A stretch of 64,000 bases of DNA from Branchiostoma lanceolatum. Its lineage: Eukaryota > Chordata > Leptocardii > Amphioxiformes > Branchiostomatidae. Location of the stretch: positions 28,418,642 to 28,482,641 of the forward strand of contig NC_089722.1 of assembly GCF_035083965.1 (NCBI RefSeq). Direction: 5' to 3'. Below the pieces are notes generated by a model, which saw only the letters and a program-made list of their open reading frames with translations, had not been told where the DNA came from and searched no databases. Shown here piece after piece: positions 22,501 to 32,828 of the stretch. Numbering within the stretch: position 1 is the stretch's first letter; each line of letters starts with the position of its first letter. The position numbers and the translations under genes are program-made.

Positions 22501-25500
22501 TGAGCCTGTCTTCTCCCAATACTGAGGAGATTGTTGACCATTCGGGTAAATACCTGAGTAATACAAATTTACAAGTGGGTGTCAGAGTAGGACATTTGAC
22601 CAAGGGTAAACTATGTAGTTCTAATTCAGACACCCAAAAGATTACATTACAAGAAACAAGGGTGTGCTAAGCATGCAGATTAGACAACTATGAATCAAAG
22701 CAAATATATAAAGGGATGAGTAAACTGCACACCATCTGTGCAGTACAGCAGCACCACCTAGCAGGCTATGTTAGAACTGCAGACAAGCAAACTACACTGC
22801 ATTTTGTCCTATAGTAGTATATTATATGTTCCTCCCCACAAATTGCAGTTTGAAAAAGGAGCAATGGGTACTACAGTTGTATATGAAACAGGTTCACCAA
22901 TCCAAGATGTTAATGCTTGGAACTGCTAGGACAATGATTGTCAAAAGATGCCATAATGTGCAACAAGATACATTGACAAAAACATATATGTATATTTCAC
23001 AGTCAGAATAACATGCATTTGTGTATACAACTCTAAACTTACGGTTTTTGATGACACAGCCTCATAGCAGGAGTCAGGCATCCAGTTGACGCCATGAATG
23101 TCGATAAGGTTGGCACACTCCCTCCTATTTAGGAACCTGCCCTTTCCAAAGGCATCTATGTACATGTAGTCATCTGGGGAGTCACTGGGTAACAAAACAA
23201 AACAACAAGAAAATTTAATCATTTAATAACTTAATTGGACAAGGAGACAATGTAATAAAGTTTGTAAATGCAAGGATCATAGCAAGTTTTTACATTAACA
23301 AGAAATAGTCAAGTGCACGAGTTATCAGCCCAGGATTGATGTGTTCAAAAGATGCGTTTTGCCCCCAGAACTATTATAACAGTAGGGGCATCCTAATTAG
23401 ATAGCTTTAAACAACGCTTGCAGCAGCTATATGTGCAAAAGTTAGGTGTGACAGGTCATTCAGTGTAATACAATTAGCATGTGCTGTGCTGCGCTGCGCT
23501 GCGCACCTGCAAACCCTCTGTGTTGTGCCAAAGGTTTATACTAGGGGTGGGTACCGGTACATAAAATTCAGGTCCGGTCCAGGTCCAGGTCCAGAGGGTC
23601 AGGTCCAGGTCCGGACCTGTACCTGTACCTGATTATAGTAGTGTCGCAGTACATCATATTTTGGAGAGCGAGACACACGTAAAAGTCTCCAAACGTCATG
23701 TCTGGAACGATATAATTTCTTAGGTTTGCACTTTGTCTCAAAATTATAACTATACTCTCCTCGCCGTCTGTTTACTCATCCTTTAAGTGTTTCTAGATAT
23801 GATTCACAGCTAACGTCTTCGAAAACGACTTGTTAAATTTGCTGTTTTGTATTTTCTTAGACTAGTTATGTGGCCGCCTACTGGTAGCCTGGTACTATGA
23901 ATTTTCTAATCGGTCCATAGGTCGGTCCACTGATTTTTTACGGACCTTTTTTTTTGGACCGGTCCATTAAGAAATACCGGTTTTGTACCGGTACACGGTA
24001 CCGGTACCCAGCCCTAGTTTATACGGCTATACATTATACAGTTACAGATCTTGTACGCCATACAGCAGTGACACCATGCAGGTTGTGTTTGAACTGCAGA
24101 CAGTCATAACACAACTAGAGTCTTGTATGTAGTAACAGGAAATAAGAGTTTGTCTACCCGTCGGGCTGATCGTGCCATCTCAACAGAAAGTGGTTTGGGA
24201 AATTGACAGGTTCCAGGTGAACGCCCAGACACTTGGCGATCTCCGCGTACAGGATCGCCATGGTGATGGGAATACCAGCCTTCCTCTCCAACACCTGAGG
24301 ACACAAGGAAAGGGGAGGAGATTATTGAAACACTCATCAAAGACTTAGAAGTCTGTAAAAACACTGTACTTTACATGTATACTAGTCACTATACTATAGG
24401 ACACTACAGTACAGTACATTATAGTATGCTATACATACAACATTTTTTACTATACTTAACTATACTATACACTATGCTATACTATACTATACTATACTAT
24501 ACTACACCATATTATACTACACACCATACTATATTATACACTATGCTATACTATACTTTACTATACTATACTATACTTTACTATACTAAGGAGAGAAGAC
24601 AATACTTCATATTTTTCTTCTCTACATCATCATCATAGTGTTGCCTAACACTTTGTCATTTGTCTTATTAACTGACTTGTAAAAGAAAAAGGCCATGTAT
24701 TTCTGTGGCTTACATAAGGTAGAAATGAGTTCTTGGCATCGTAGTATTCCTCGATGTTGCCTCTGAAGTTCATCTGGTTGTAGAGAACATGGTTGATTCC
24801 CTCCAGCACCTGCCTGCACTCATTTCTAGAAAGCACAGGGGGCGCTGTGATAGAGAAAAAGGAAAACAAGAAGCTTGGGGTTACCTGGTAAGTCGAGAAG
24901 GGCAGGTGCACCTGAGGGAAATATAAACTTCTTTATTAATAGCAGTCTGTATAACGCAAACTCCAGCTGTCCAGGGGTTTATGTCCCCTCCCCGCTAGGG
25001 GGTGACTGGTTACGGTGGGCTGCTATACAAAAGTCATGCTATAAGCGTGATTTAATCAGGCTATCATTAATGGATACTGGCCATTTGCAGTAATGGGACA
25101 AACAGAAAAAATGTAATGGTCATTTTTAGCTGCAAAGATTCATTTTTGTGTGCAGATCTAGATATTTCTTTCTGTTGTCCTTTGGTACAATTTTACTCTC
25201 CATTTTCATCTTCCCACCATAATACTTGGTATCTAACCAATGTTCCCATCAGAGTACCTTGGTATCTAACCAATCAGAGTACCTTGGTATCTAACCAATG
25301 TTCCCATCAGAGTACCTTGGTTCCTGCTGTCCCTGATGACAGCGTGGTCGGTGTTCCTGGTAGAGATGTCTGCTTTCACCCTGTCTACAATCTTGTCTAT
25401 CTGCTGTACCACCGCCTGTACTGTCATGTCCTCAGAGGGATTGTTCCACTGTGCAAACAGCACTGCTCCTATGTAAAGGTAAATGTAAAGCGGTCGAACC

Positions 25501-28500
25501 TCAAACTGAGGACGAAGCATGGCGCTTTTTCGTCAGCTATTAGTGGAATGCAGCCAGAGGCTGTTTCCACAACCTCTGAGCCGCAGAACACAGTGAATCA
25601 TCATCATTAGTGGAATGTGGCTTTGCTAAGGCTCACATATTTTTGGCCAAGCACACTGGGTCACCCCAACCGGGTTGGGTTCTTTTACCTGTGTGTGTAT
25701 GGTCACACATAATGAGTGTACAAAGCCTACAGCCAGGAGTTTGCTACCCCCAGACCCCGGGGAAGACCACCGAAGAAATGGAAAGACTGAATTGTGAAGC
25801 ACACTGGCTTAAACAGTCGGGAAGCAAAGGCAAAGGACAGGACTGCTTGGAGGATCCTCCGGGAAAGCAAGGGGCCAGTTCCTGGCCTGAGCACGTAGGC
25901 AGGTATGGTCACAAAAAACATGTTAGGCCATGTCATTTCAAATTCTTATTCAAGATATAAATCTGGGAAATCAAAGTGAAAGCAGAATCTATGGGAAATC
26001 TGTAACTTAGTTTACACAAGATAGAATGAGCACTACCGGCTTGGTGAAACCTGACTAATTAATCACATTTAAAGTTGACCAATCAGAATCAGGCATTTGC
26101 CTTGGTGCTGACTGACCTTCCAATAAACTCTGCTGCTCCTCAGGCTGTTCCAACACCTGCTGCCACTCCCCCTTCAGGTGTTGGTGCTGCATGTACCTCA
26201 AGACCTTTTCTCCGTAGTATTTCAGAGTCAAGTCCATGTGTTTCCTGTCATTGGTATGTATGGATGTACATGTAACTCACTAACAGGTAACAATATCATA
26301 ATTACACAATAGAATCACATCCTTCATTCATAATGAGTGTCAAGTGAGGGGGAAAGTCTGCAAATCATGCAGTATGAAAATCACATTGTGCCAACAATTA
26401 TCAGAATAATGCAAATTTGAGAATACACAGACCCTGAATAGAATCTAATAAAGCCATACCGTTGTTTTTCATGCAGTAGAACAATCAGTTCATTGAGCAT
26501 TGAGAATGACATCTGTTATTCACAATGAGTGTCAAGTGAGGGGGAAAATCTAAAAATTATGCAGCATGAAAACCACATTGTGCCAACAATCATCAAAATA
26601 ATGAATTTGAGTATATACAGATATAGAGTCTAATATTAGTAATAAAGCCATACCGTTGTTTGCTAACAATTATCAGAATGAGTTTGAGCATACACAGATT
26701 CTAGACAGGATCTAATAATGCGTACCGTTGTTTATCGTGTAGAAGAACCATCAGTTCGTTGAGCACGCTCCGCATCATGCACTCATTCCGTCCCGCCAGC
26801 TCCACGAACGGTGCGAACGCTTCGGACGGCACCTCGTCTTTGTGGTAGAACTGCGGCGAGAACGTGACCAGCAGTTCTCGCACCAGCCTCCCGCACTTGA
26901 ACCGGTTCTGGAACTCCAGCAGCCAGTTGTACTGCTTCTTTGGGCTGTACCGCATTTTCAGGGAGGGCCATCTTGGAAACAAAATTAAAGCAATAATCTT
27001 ATGAGTGTTTTGCTGTATGGCTTTATTTCAGATGTGAATGTTCAACTGTATAATGTTAGATGGCACCTGAAATCAGTAATACTGCCTGGGTGACCTATGC
27101 ATTGCTATGTTGCAATTTTTTCAAAATAAAACGCATTAATACTTGGGTAAAGTACCTGAGCATTTCCATTTCCTTTCAACTATTGAGTATTGTTATACAT
27201 ACTAGTACCCAAAAAGACACAAACACACATAGACTGTTTCAAAAAGCTACATGCCAAAGGATTCATGTAGAAATTGTTCCTTTTTTTTATGTGGCGGTCT
27301 TAGAGTCACGAGCCAGTAAAATTGTGAAATATGATCTTGGGCACTTTGACAGCTTGAAAATACTTTATTTATTTCAATATATTTCCATTGAATAAAATCA
27401 TCTCTTTTCAAAATACAAAATAACATTTGTCAGTTGTAAATGATAAGTCACATGGCCTAACTAAAATATATTGAGCATCTTCTAACTCAAATTACTTGAT
27501 TTGCATTTTGGAAATCTTGTATTCACATCTAAATGTTGCAATGTTATGTGGGCATCGAGTCTCGCTGCTATATACTAGTAGTGTACATGTTGGAAAATAG
27601 CCTAGCTTGAAATGAGGGAACAGTTACTGTAATAAAAAGTCTTTTGTTGCTAGCACTTCACAATGACCTACTAGTATGTCAGTATGTAGCACTCTTCGGA
27701 AAGTGTTCATAGGGATAACTCTGAGTCTGATGTATTTATTACTAGTCTGTAATTGATGTTCTTGCCATTTATATCAGTAACATCAGGCAATCATTCACTT
27801 ACAGTCCATTAACCAAAAGTGGTACATGTATTTTGAATATTTAGCACATGTGAGTTGAATTTCAGTTGATCTAACCTTTAGCAATCACATCACATGTACA
27901 ATATATCACCAAAAACATGTTTGAGAACATGTTTTCTCAATCTAAGACAAACAAAACCTATCAGTCTATAATAGTATAGTGGGATTTTTAAAACCCACAA
28001 AAGTAAGTATATCAAATATATTCATTTTGTTGAAGTACTTAAGTACTGAAATTACAAAATTGTTCATTTTCTTGAAATGTACTGATCAATCCTTCAAGAC
28101 TTCTTCATTTCAATCTTGAGAATTTCTCTGTTGACTCCTTCTGAGTAAACCTTGCAGACTTCACTTTGGAAGACGCCTTCCTTTTGGAGGAATTCTTCAA
28201 ATAACCTGGTCCCCCCTCCCACGCCGAAGTAGTGTGTTTTCGCCGCCAGGTAAACTGTGCCATGTGGGGCGAGTACACTCTTCATCAAGTCATGCAGCTT
28301 CTGATAGGAGTCAGTATTGTAGATTGTCTCGGATGTTAGGATGACATCATACTTATTGTTCGTAGACTCTGATTCCTCCGTCAAAAGTTCTTGAACCCCG
28401 CCCCAGTCCCCTCCAAAAAATCTGCATCTGGCTGCATCAAGACCTGCTCCCGTATTGAGTACAACGTTGGGAATCGTCACATTTTGTAGCACTTCCTCGT

Positions 28501-29654
28501 TGTAGTCTTGGAAATGAATACGTTCCGCTCCTTTGGTGAGCGCGAGGATCCCGGGTAAGCCGGCACCACAGCCTAACTCCAGCACCATCAGGCCAGCCCA
28601 GGAGAGCGCGATCTCGCTGAGGTACTGCACGAGGTCCACAGAACACTCCCAGATTTTCATCCCGCCTTCGTACACACTAGGGATGAGGTCGGACTCTGAC
28701 GTACTTGCTTCTAGGCTCTTGCTTTCAGGAGAGGTTATGTAGGATAATACTTCTCCCCCTTCCAGTCTGAGCTGACTGGTGGTTGCAGGTTGTTGCACTT
28801 CAGAAAAGGACATGGAGATCTCCTTTGCAGGTAAAGGGGGAGGGGGGCACTCTTGGGTACCATGAAGTTCTCCTGTGTTTTGACAGCTACTATCTCCTTC
28901 CTCTCCGTCTTCTTCGGTTATCTGGAAGCCGAATGTGAAGGACATTCTGGTTCTTACGTGATTTCTATCCTGTGAAAAACCTCAGTTCAGCTAGCACCAT
29001 GTGCACGTCCACCCCCGGTACTGAATACTGCGTATACCGGAAGTAAATGCGTGTTGACCTTTGACCTACCTGGTGCTCCGATTTCTTCTCAAGACAGACA
29101 TTAATAATATTCCATCTCATTTATGACCATTTATACTCAGTTATCATATGACATGCAAAAAATGTGAACCTTTTACCCTTAGTCAATTTGCAATATTCTT
29201 AACACCTCGACGTCTCCAAGGAAGGAACGTCGCAACGAAGATCGCATCAAGAAAGACACCAGGAAAGTTTAGATCATCAAATAATTTTCTGCACCAATAT
29301 TCACTACCTCACCTCAACTATATGGATGATGACGTGCCTGGACAGTAGATAAAGCTGCAAATGCCTCTACAAATATGTTATCATTAGGTATTGTGGTTAT
29401 ACGTAACGTTAACTACGTACGTACGTAGACTGTGGGGTCTGATATATGTTATCAGACGTTCAGCGTTATACGTAAGACTATCCCTACCTTTCAAACAACT
29501 TGAGCCTCCAAATTTCCCCGCTTCTTGCGACTGCGTTGAACCTACTGCATGTGTAGCCGAAGTTTAACACGTCATAGTGGTCCAGGACGAGCGAGCGGAG
29601 AACCTGTTCCACTGTTTCATCTGCGAGAGAATTTATCGTCGCACCGGCCGCCAT
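19520..29654 (-). CDS. FBXO21: F-box only protein 21 (SCF substrate adaptor)
   Basis: FBXO21 is an F-box adaptor of SCF ubiquitin ligases. Exons (minus strand): 29488-29654, 26726-26971, 26117-26244, 25316-25468, 24714-24844, 24158-24294, 23043-23184, 22489-22553, 21819-21936, 21232-21351, 20856-20941, 20309-20466, 19520-19692; phases close to 607 residues (human about 628). Domains: F-box (about 9-60, DETVEQVLRSL to WRLKLFERWPSLK); SirB1/transglutaminase-like region (about 235-340, GIPITMAILYAEIAKCLGV, EPVNFPNHFLLRW); C-terminal HspQ/YccV-like domain (about 487-560, YSVGMIMRHR, CVIYGWDPQC, FFNVLVADGSNRYAA). The ATG lies in AAGATGGCGGCC. An identical copy of exon 1 occurs at 32939-33105, next to unique upstream sequence, so either copy could be used. 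METTL18 lies in intron 1. Confidence 0.92.
21110..21230. repeat. GTGGGGT-rich simple sequence
   Basis: Degenerate GGGGT / GTGGGG runs lie immediately beside FBXO21 exon 10 (21232-21351), on its intronic donor side. Confidence 0.7.
21441..21486 (+). other. Hammerhead-ribozyme-like remnant
   Basis: CTGACGA (21446-21452), a partial stem and GAAACGTC (21472-21479) occur in hammerhead order. The preceding AGTCA equals the stem I strand of the copy at 41014-41057, but its partner here has mutated. A CATCCAGTTGCTTGAGTAACTG end follows near 21510, tying it to the same repeat family. An extra A lies between core and stem II. Confidence 0.3.
23542..24016. mobile_element. Non-autonomous hAT-like element with 8-bp target duplication
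   Basis: Ends are TAGGGGTGGGTACCGGTAC and GTACCGGTACCCAGCCCTA, inverted repeats with one mismatch over 19 bases. GTTTATAC flanks both sides (23534-23541 and 24017-24024), an 8-bp target-site duplication typical of hAT transposons. The interior is rich in GGTCCAGGTCC repeats and has no transposase. It sits in an FBXO21 intron. Confidence 0.85.
24400..24590. repeat. TACTATAC-type satellite tract
   Basis: About 190 bases built from TACTATA / TACACTATGC variants in an FBXO21 intron, about 120 bp from exon 5 (24714-24844). Confidence 0.85.
25225..25325. repeat. Tandem copies of the FBXO21 exon 4 donor region
   Basis: AGTACCTTGGTATCTAACCAAT-like units recur, with AGTACCTTGG near 25253, 25277 and at 25311-25320. 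On the minus strand each reads CCAAG/GTACT, the exon 4 donor; only the 25316 junction keeps the exon in phase with exon 5. Confidence 0.7.
26320..26735. repeat. Tandem repeats that include the FBXO21 exon 2 donor
   Basis: A unit containing AATGAGTGTCAAGTGAGGGG, TTGTGCCAACAAT and ending CATACCGTTGTTT is present twice and partly a third time. The last part resembles CGTACCGTTGTTT at 26721-26733, the real exon 2 donor, so the intron carries two extra decoy donors. Confidence 0.7.
28094..28945 (-). CDS. METTL18: Histidine protein methyltransferase 1 homologue
   Basis: METTL18 is an AdoMet-dependent methyltransferase known in human to methylate a histidine of ribosomal protein RPL3. This single uninterrupted frame encodes 283 residues. 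An acidic, poorly conserved N-terminus (about 1-100) is followed by KIWECSVDLVQYL, the cofactor loop VLELGCGAGLPG, HFQDYNEEVLQ (acidic motif), PNVVLN, the catalytic-region DVILTSETIYN and the family signature AAKTHYFGVGGG. The length suits a family member. The gene lies wholly inside intron 1 of FBXO21 on the same strand, so it needs its own promoter or bicistronic processing. It reads as a functional gene with no breaks. Confidence 0.93.
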   Translation of the reverse strand: MSFTFGFQITEEDGEEGDSSCQNTGELHGTQECPPPPLPAKEISMSFSEVQQPATTSQLRLEGGEVLSYITSPESKSLEASTSESDLIPSVYEGGMKIWECSVDLVQYLSEIALSWAGLMVLELGCGAGLPGILALTKGAERIHFQDYNEEVLQNVTIPNVVLNTGAGLDAARCRFFGGDWGGVQELLTEESESTNNKYDVILTSETIYNTDSYQKLHDLMKSVLAPHGTVYLAAKTHYFGVGGGTRLFEEFLQKEGVFQSEVCKVYSEGVNREILKIEMKKS

Positions 29655-29789
29655 CTTGTATGTTTATGTGGACTGTTCCATTTAGTTCGGTTTTGAGGGA
29701 GAGAAAGTTTACGAATTTGAGTAAAAGTTGGGCAGATCAATGGAAGAGCGTGGTTTGCTTGAGTACATGCAAGAGAAATACACACTACA
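29378..29789. repeat. 412-bp direct repeat, copy 1 (FBXO21 exon 1 and flanks)
   Basis: This segment contains FBXO21 exon 1 (29488-29654), its donor and about 135 bp upstream of the ATG. By eye it is identical to 32829-33240. Unique sequence lies to its left and the 696-bp array directly to its right. Confidence 0.9.
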
Positions 29790-32700
29790 CTACCAAGATA
29801 TTTGCTGTAATGTGATTGGTTAAGCCACCTAGGGCATCTTGCACTAATGGCCTATAAAAGCCAGAACACACTGTACTTGTGCTCATTCGAGCCTTGATCC
29901 TTGAGAAAGCCACACACAGGCGAAACATGTCGGTGTGGGCTCGAATAAAGTTCTAAACGGGAACTATACGCGGCTACAGCCTCTTTCTGAAGATGTGGTG
30001 TGAGTGTGTACGGTTGGTTTGAGGTCGCCCACTACTACTGCCTATTGAATTTCCACATTGGAGTCGACTTCGCCGGTGAATCGCTCTGGAGCTCCGGACC
30101 CAGAGGAGATCCTGTACACCAGCCCAAGAACCTTCATCAAGAGAAGAAGCTGGAAGAACATCCGCCGCCAGAAGAGCACAAGCAGACTGCCCCACCATCA
30201 CAGTCCAAGACTGCTACAGCGAGAGAAGAGAGTCTGAAGACGCCGCCACTGTTGCCCAAAGCCTGCAGCGCAGATACGCCAGAGCTTCCTACGACGCCAG
30301 CGCCAGAGACAGCCGTTGCAAAGGCAGAGACAGGCTAGAAGCTACACGGACTCTATTCTTTGTTTACATGTATTGACCTTTGTGACAATTGTAATTGTTC
30401 TAGAACAATAGATGAAGTCATACTGATAGAGGTCAAGTGAGGTCATGTAGTCAGTGCATTTAGAACTGTAGAAAAACAGAGTGCACTACCAAGATATTTG
30501 CTGTAATGTGATTGGTTAAGCCACCTAGGGCATCTTGCACTAATGGCCTATAAAAGCCAGAACACACTGTACTTGTGCTCATTCGAGCCTTGATCCTTGA
30601 GAAAGCCACACACAGGCGAAACATGTCGGTGTGGGCTCGAATAAAGTTCTAAACGGGAACTATACGCGGCTACAGCCTCTTTCTGAAGATGTGGTGTGAG
30701 TGTGTACGGTTGGTTTGAGGTTGCCCACTACTACTGCCTATTGAATTTCCACATTGGAGTCGACTTCGCCGGTGAATCGCTCTGGAGCTCCGGACCCAGA
30801 GGAGATCCTGTACACCAGCCCAAGAACCTTCATCAAGAGAAGAAGCTGGAAGAACATCCGCCGCCAGAAGAGCACAAGCAGACTGCCCCACCATCACAGT
30901 CCAAGACTGCTACAGCGAGAGAAGAGAGTCTGAAGACGCCGCCACTGTTGCCCAAAGCCTGCAGCGCAGATACGCCAGAGCTTCCTACGACGCCAGCGCC
31001 AGAGACAGCCGTTGCAAAGGCAGAGACAGGCTAGAAGCTACACGGACTCTATTCTTTGTTTACATGTATTGACCTTTGTGACAATTGTAATTGTTCTAGA
31101 ACAATAGATGAAGTCATACTGATAGAGGTCAAGTGAGGTCATGTAGTCAGTGCATTTAGAACTGTAGAAAAACAGAGTGCACTACCAAGATATTTGCTGT
31201 AATGTGATTGGTTAAGCCACCTAGGGCATCTTGCACTAATGGCCTATAAAAGCCAGAACACACTGTACTTGTGCTCATTCGAGCCTTGATCCTTGAGAAA
31301 GCCACACACAGGCGAAACATGTCGGTGTGGGCTCGAATAAAGTTCTAAACGGGAACTATACGCGGCTACAGCCTCTTTCTGAAGATGTGGTGTGAGTGTG
31401 TACGGTTGGTTTGAGGTTGCCCACTACTACTGCCTATTGAATTTCCACATTGGAGTCGACTTCGCCGGTGAATCGCTCTGGAGCTCCGGACCCAGAGGAG
31501 ATCCTGTACACCAGCCCAAGAACCTTCATCAAGAGAAGAAGCTGGAAGAACATCCGCCGCCAGAAGAGCACAAGCAGACTGCCCCACCATCACAGTCCAA
31601 GACTGCTACAGCGAGAGAAGAGAGTCTGAAGACGCCGCCACTGTTGCCCAAAGCCTGCAGCGCAGATACGCCAGAGCTTCCTACGACGCCAGCGCCAGAG
31701 ACAGCCGTTGCAAAGGCAGAGACAGGCTAGAAGCTACACGGACTCTATTCTTTGTTTACATGTATTGACCTTTGTGACAATTGTAATTGTTCTAGAACAA
31801 TAGATGAAGTCATACTGATAGAGGTCAAGTGAGGTCATGTAGTCAGTGCATTTAGAACTGTAGAAAAACAGAGTGCACTACCAAGATATTTGCTGTAATG
31901 TGATTGGTTAAGCCACCTAGGGCATCTTGCACTAATGGCCTATAAAAGCCAGAACACACTGTACTTGTGCTCATTCGAGCCTTGATCCTTGAGAAAGCCA
32001 CACACAGGCGAAACATGTCGGTGTGGGCTCGAATAAAGTTCTAAACGGGAACTATACGCGGCTACAGCCTCTTTCTGAAGATGTGGTGTGAGTGTGTACG
32101 GTTGGTTTGAGGTTGCCCACTACTACTGCCTATTGAATTTCCACATTGGAGTCGACTTCGCCGGTGAATCGCTCTGGAGCTCCGGACCCAGAGGAGATCC
32201 TGTACACCAGCCCAAGAACCTTCATCAAGAGAAGAAGCTGGAAGAACATCCGCCGCCAGAAGAGCACAAGCAGACTGCCCCACCATCACAGTCCAAGACT
32301 GCTACAGCGAGAGAAGAGAGTCTGAAGACGCCGCCACTGTTGCCCAAAGCCTGCAGCGCAGATACGCCAGAGCTTCCTACGACGCCAGCGCCAGAGACAG
32401 CCGTTGCAAAGGCAGAGACAGGCTAGAAGCTACACGGACTCTATTCTTTGTTTACATGTATTGACCTTTGTGACAATTGTAATTGTTCTAGAACAATAGA
32501 TGAAGTCATACTGATAGAGGTCAAGTGAGGTCATGTAGTCAGTGCATTTAGAACTGTAGAAAAACAGAGTGCACTACCAAGATATTTGCTGTAATGTGAT
32601 TGGTTAAGCCACCTAGGGCATCTTGCACTAATGGCCTATAAAAGCCAGAACACACTGTACTTGTGCTCATTCGAGCCTTGATCCTTGAGAAAGCCACACA

Positions 32701-32828
32701 CAGGCGAAACATGTCGGTGTGGGCTCGAATAAAGTTCTAAACGGGAACTATACGCGGCTACAGCCTCTTTCTGAAGATGTGGTGTGAGTGTGTACGGTTG
32801 GTTTGAGGTTGCCCACTACTACTGCCTA
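29788..32828 (+). mobile_element. Array of 696-bp repeats: four full copies and one partial
   Basis: Units start at 29788, 30484, 31180, 31876 and 32572; the fifth stops after about 257 bp. I saw one difference between copies: GAGGTCGCCC in unit 1 against GAGGTTGCCC in the others. Each unit has, in order, an inverted CCAAT box (GATTGG), TATAAAA (29863-29869 in unit 1), a hammerhead-like hairpin (29885-29946) and AATAAA (29944-29949). A Pro/Lys/Glu-rich frame without ATG follows (ending LPTTPAPETAVAKAETG). The final partial copy stops about where an LTR-like promoter segment would end, so the array could be LTR-internal-LTR units (a miniature retrotransposon) or retrozyme-like repeats. No reverse transcriptase is present. 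Confidence 0.8.
29885..29946 (+). other. Hammerhead-like hairpin in each 696-bp unit
   Basis: A 9-bp perfect outer stem (ATTCGAGCC with GGCTCGAAT) encloses TTGAGAA, a 3-bp stem GCC/GGC with an ACACACA loop, GAAAC and GTC, the order of a type I hammerhead. The core departs from CTGANGA at two positions, C3 to T and G8 to A, which would still pair with each other. Copies recur 696 bases apart near 30581, 31277, 31973 and 32669. Confidence 0.35.

Noticed and set aside
24375-24638. Open frame rich in Tyr, Thr and Leu
   Set aside because: It is a translation of the TACTATAC satellite.
29974-30201. Minus-strand 75-codon open frame in each 696-bp unit
   Set aside because: It is the reverse shadow of the repeat sequence, with no recognisable protein features.
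30000-30338. Open frame of about 112 codons repeated in each 696-bp unit, on the plus strand
   Set aside because: It has no ATG; it would begin at GTG. Its composition is repetitive and it is identical only because the array is young, so I describe it as part of the repeat rather than a gene.
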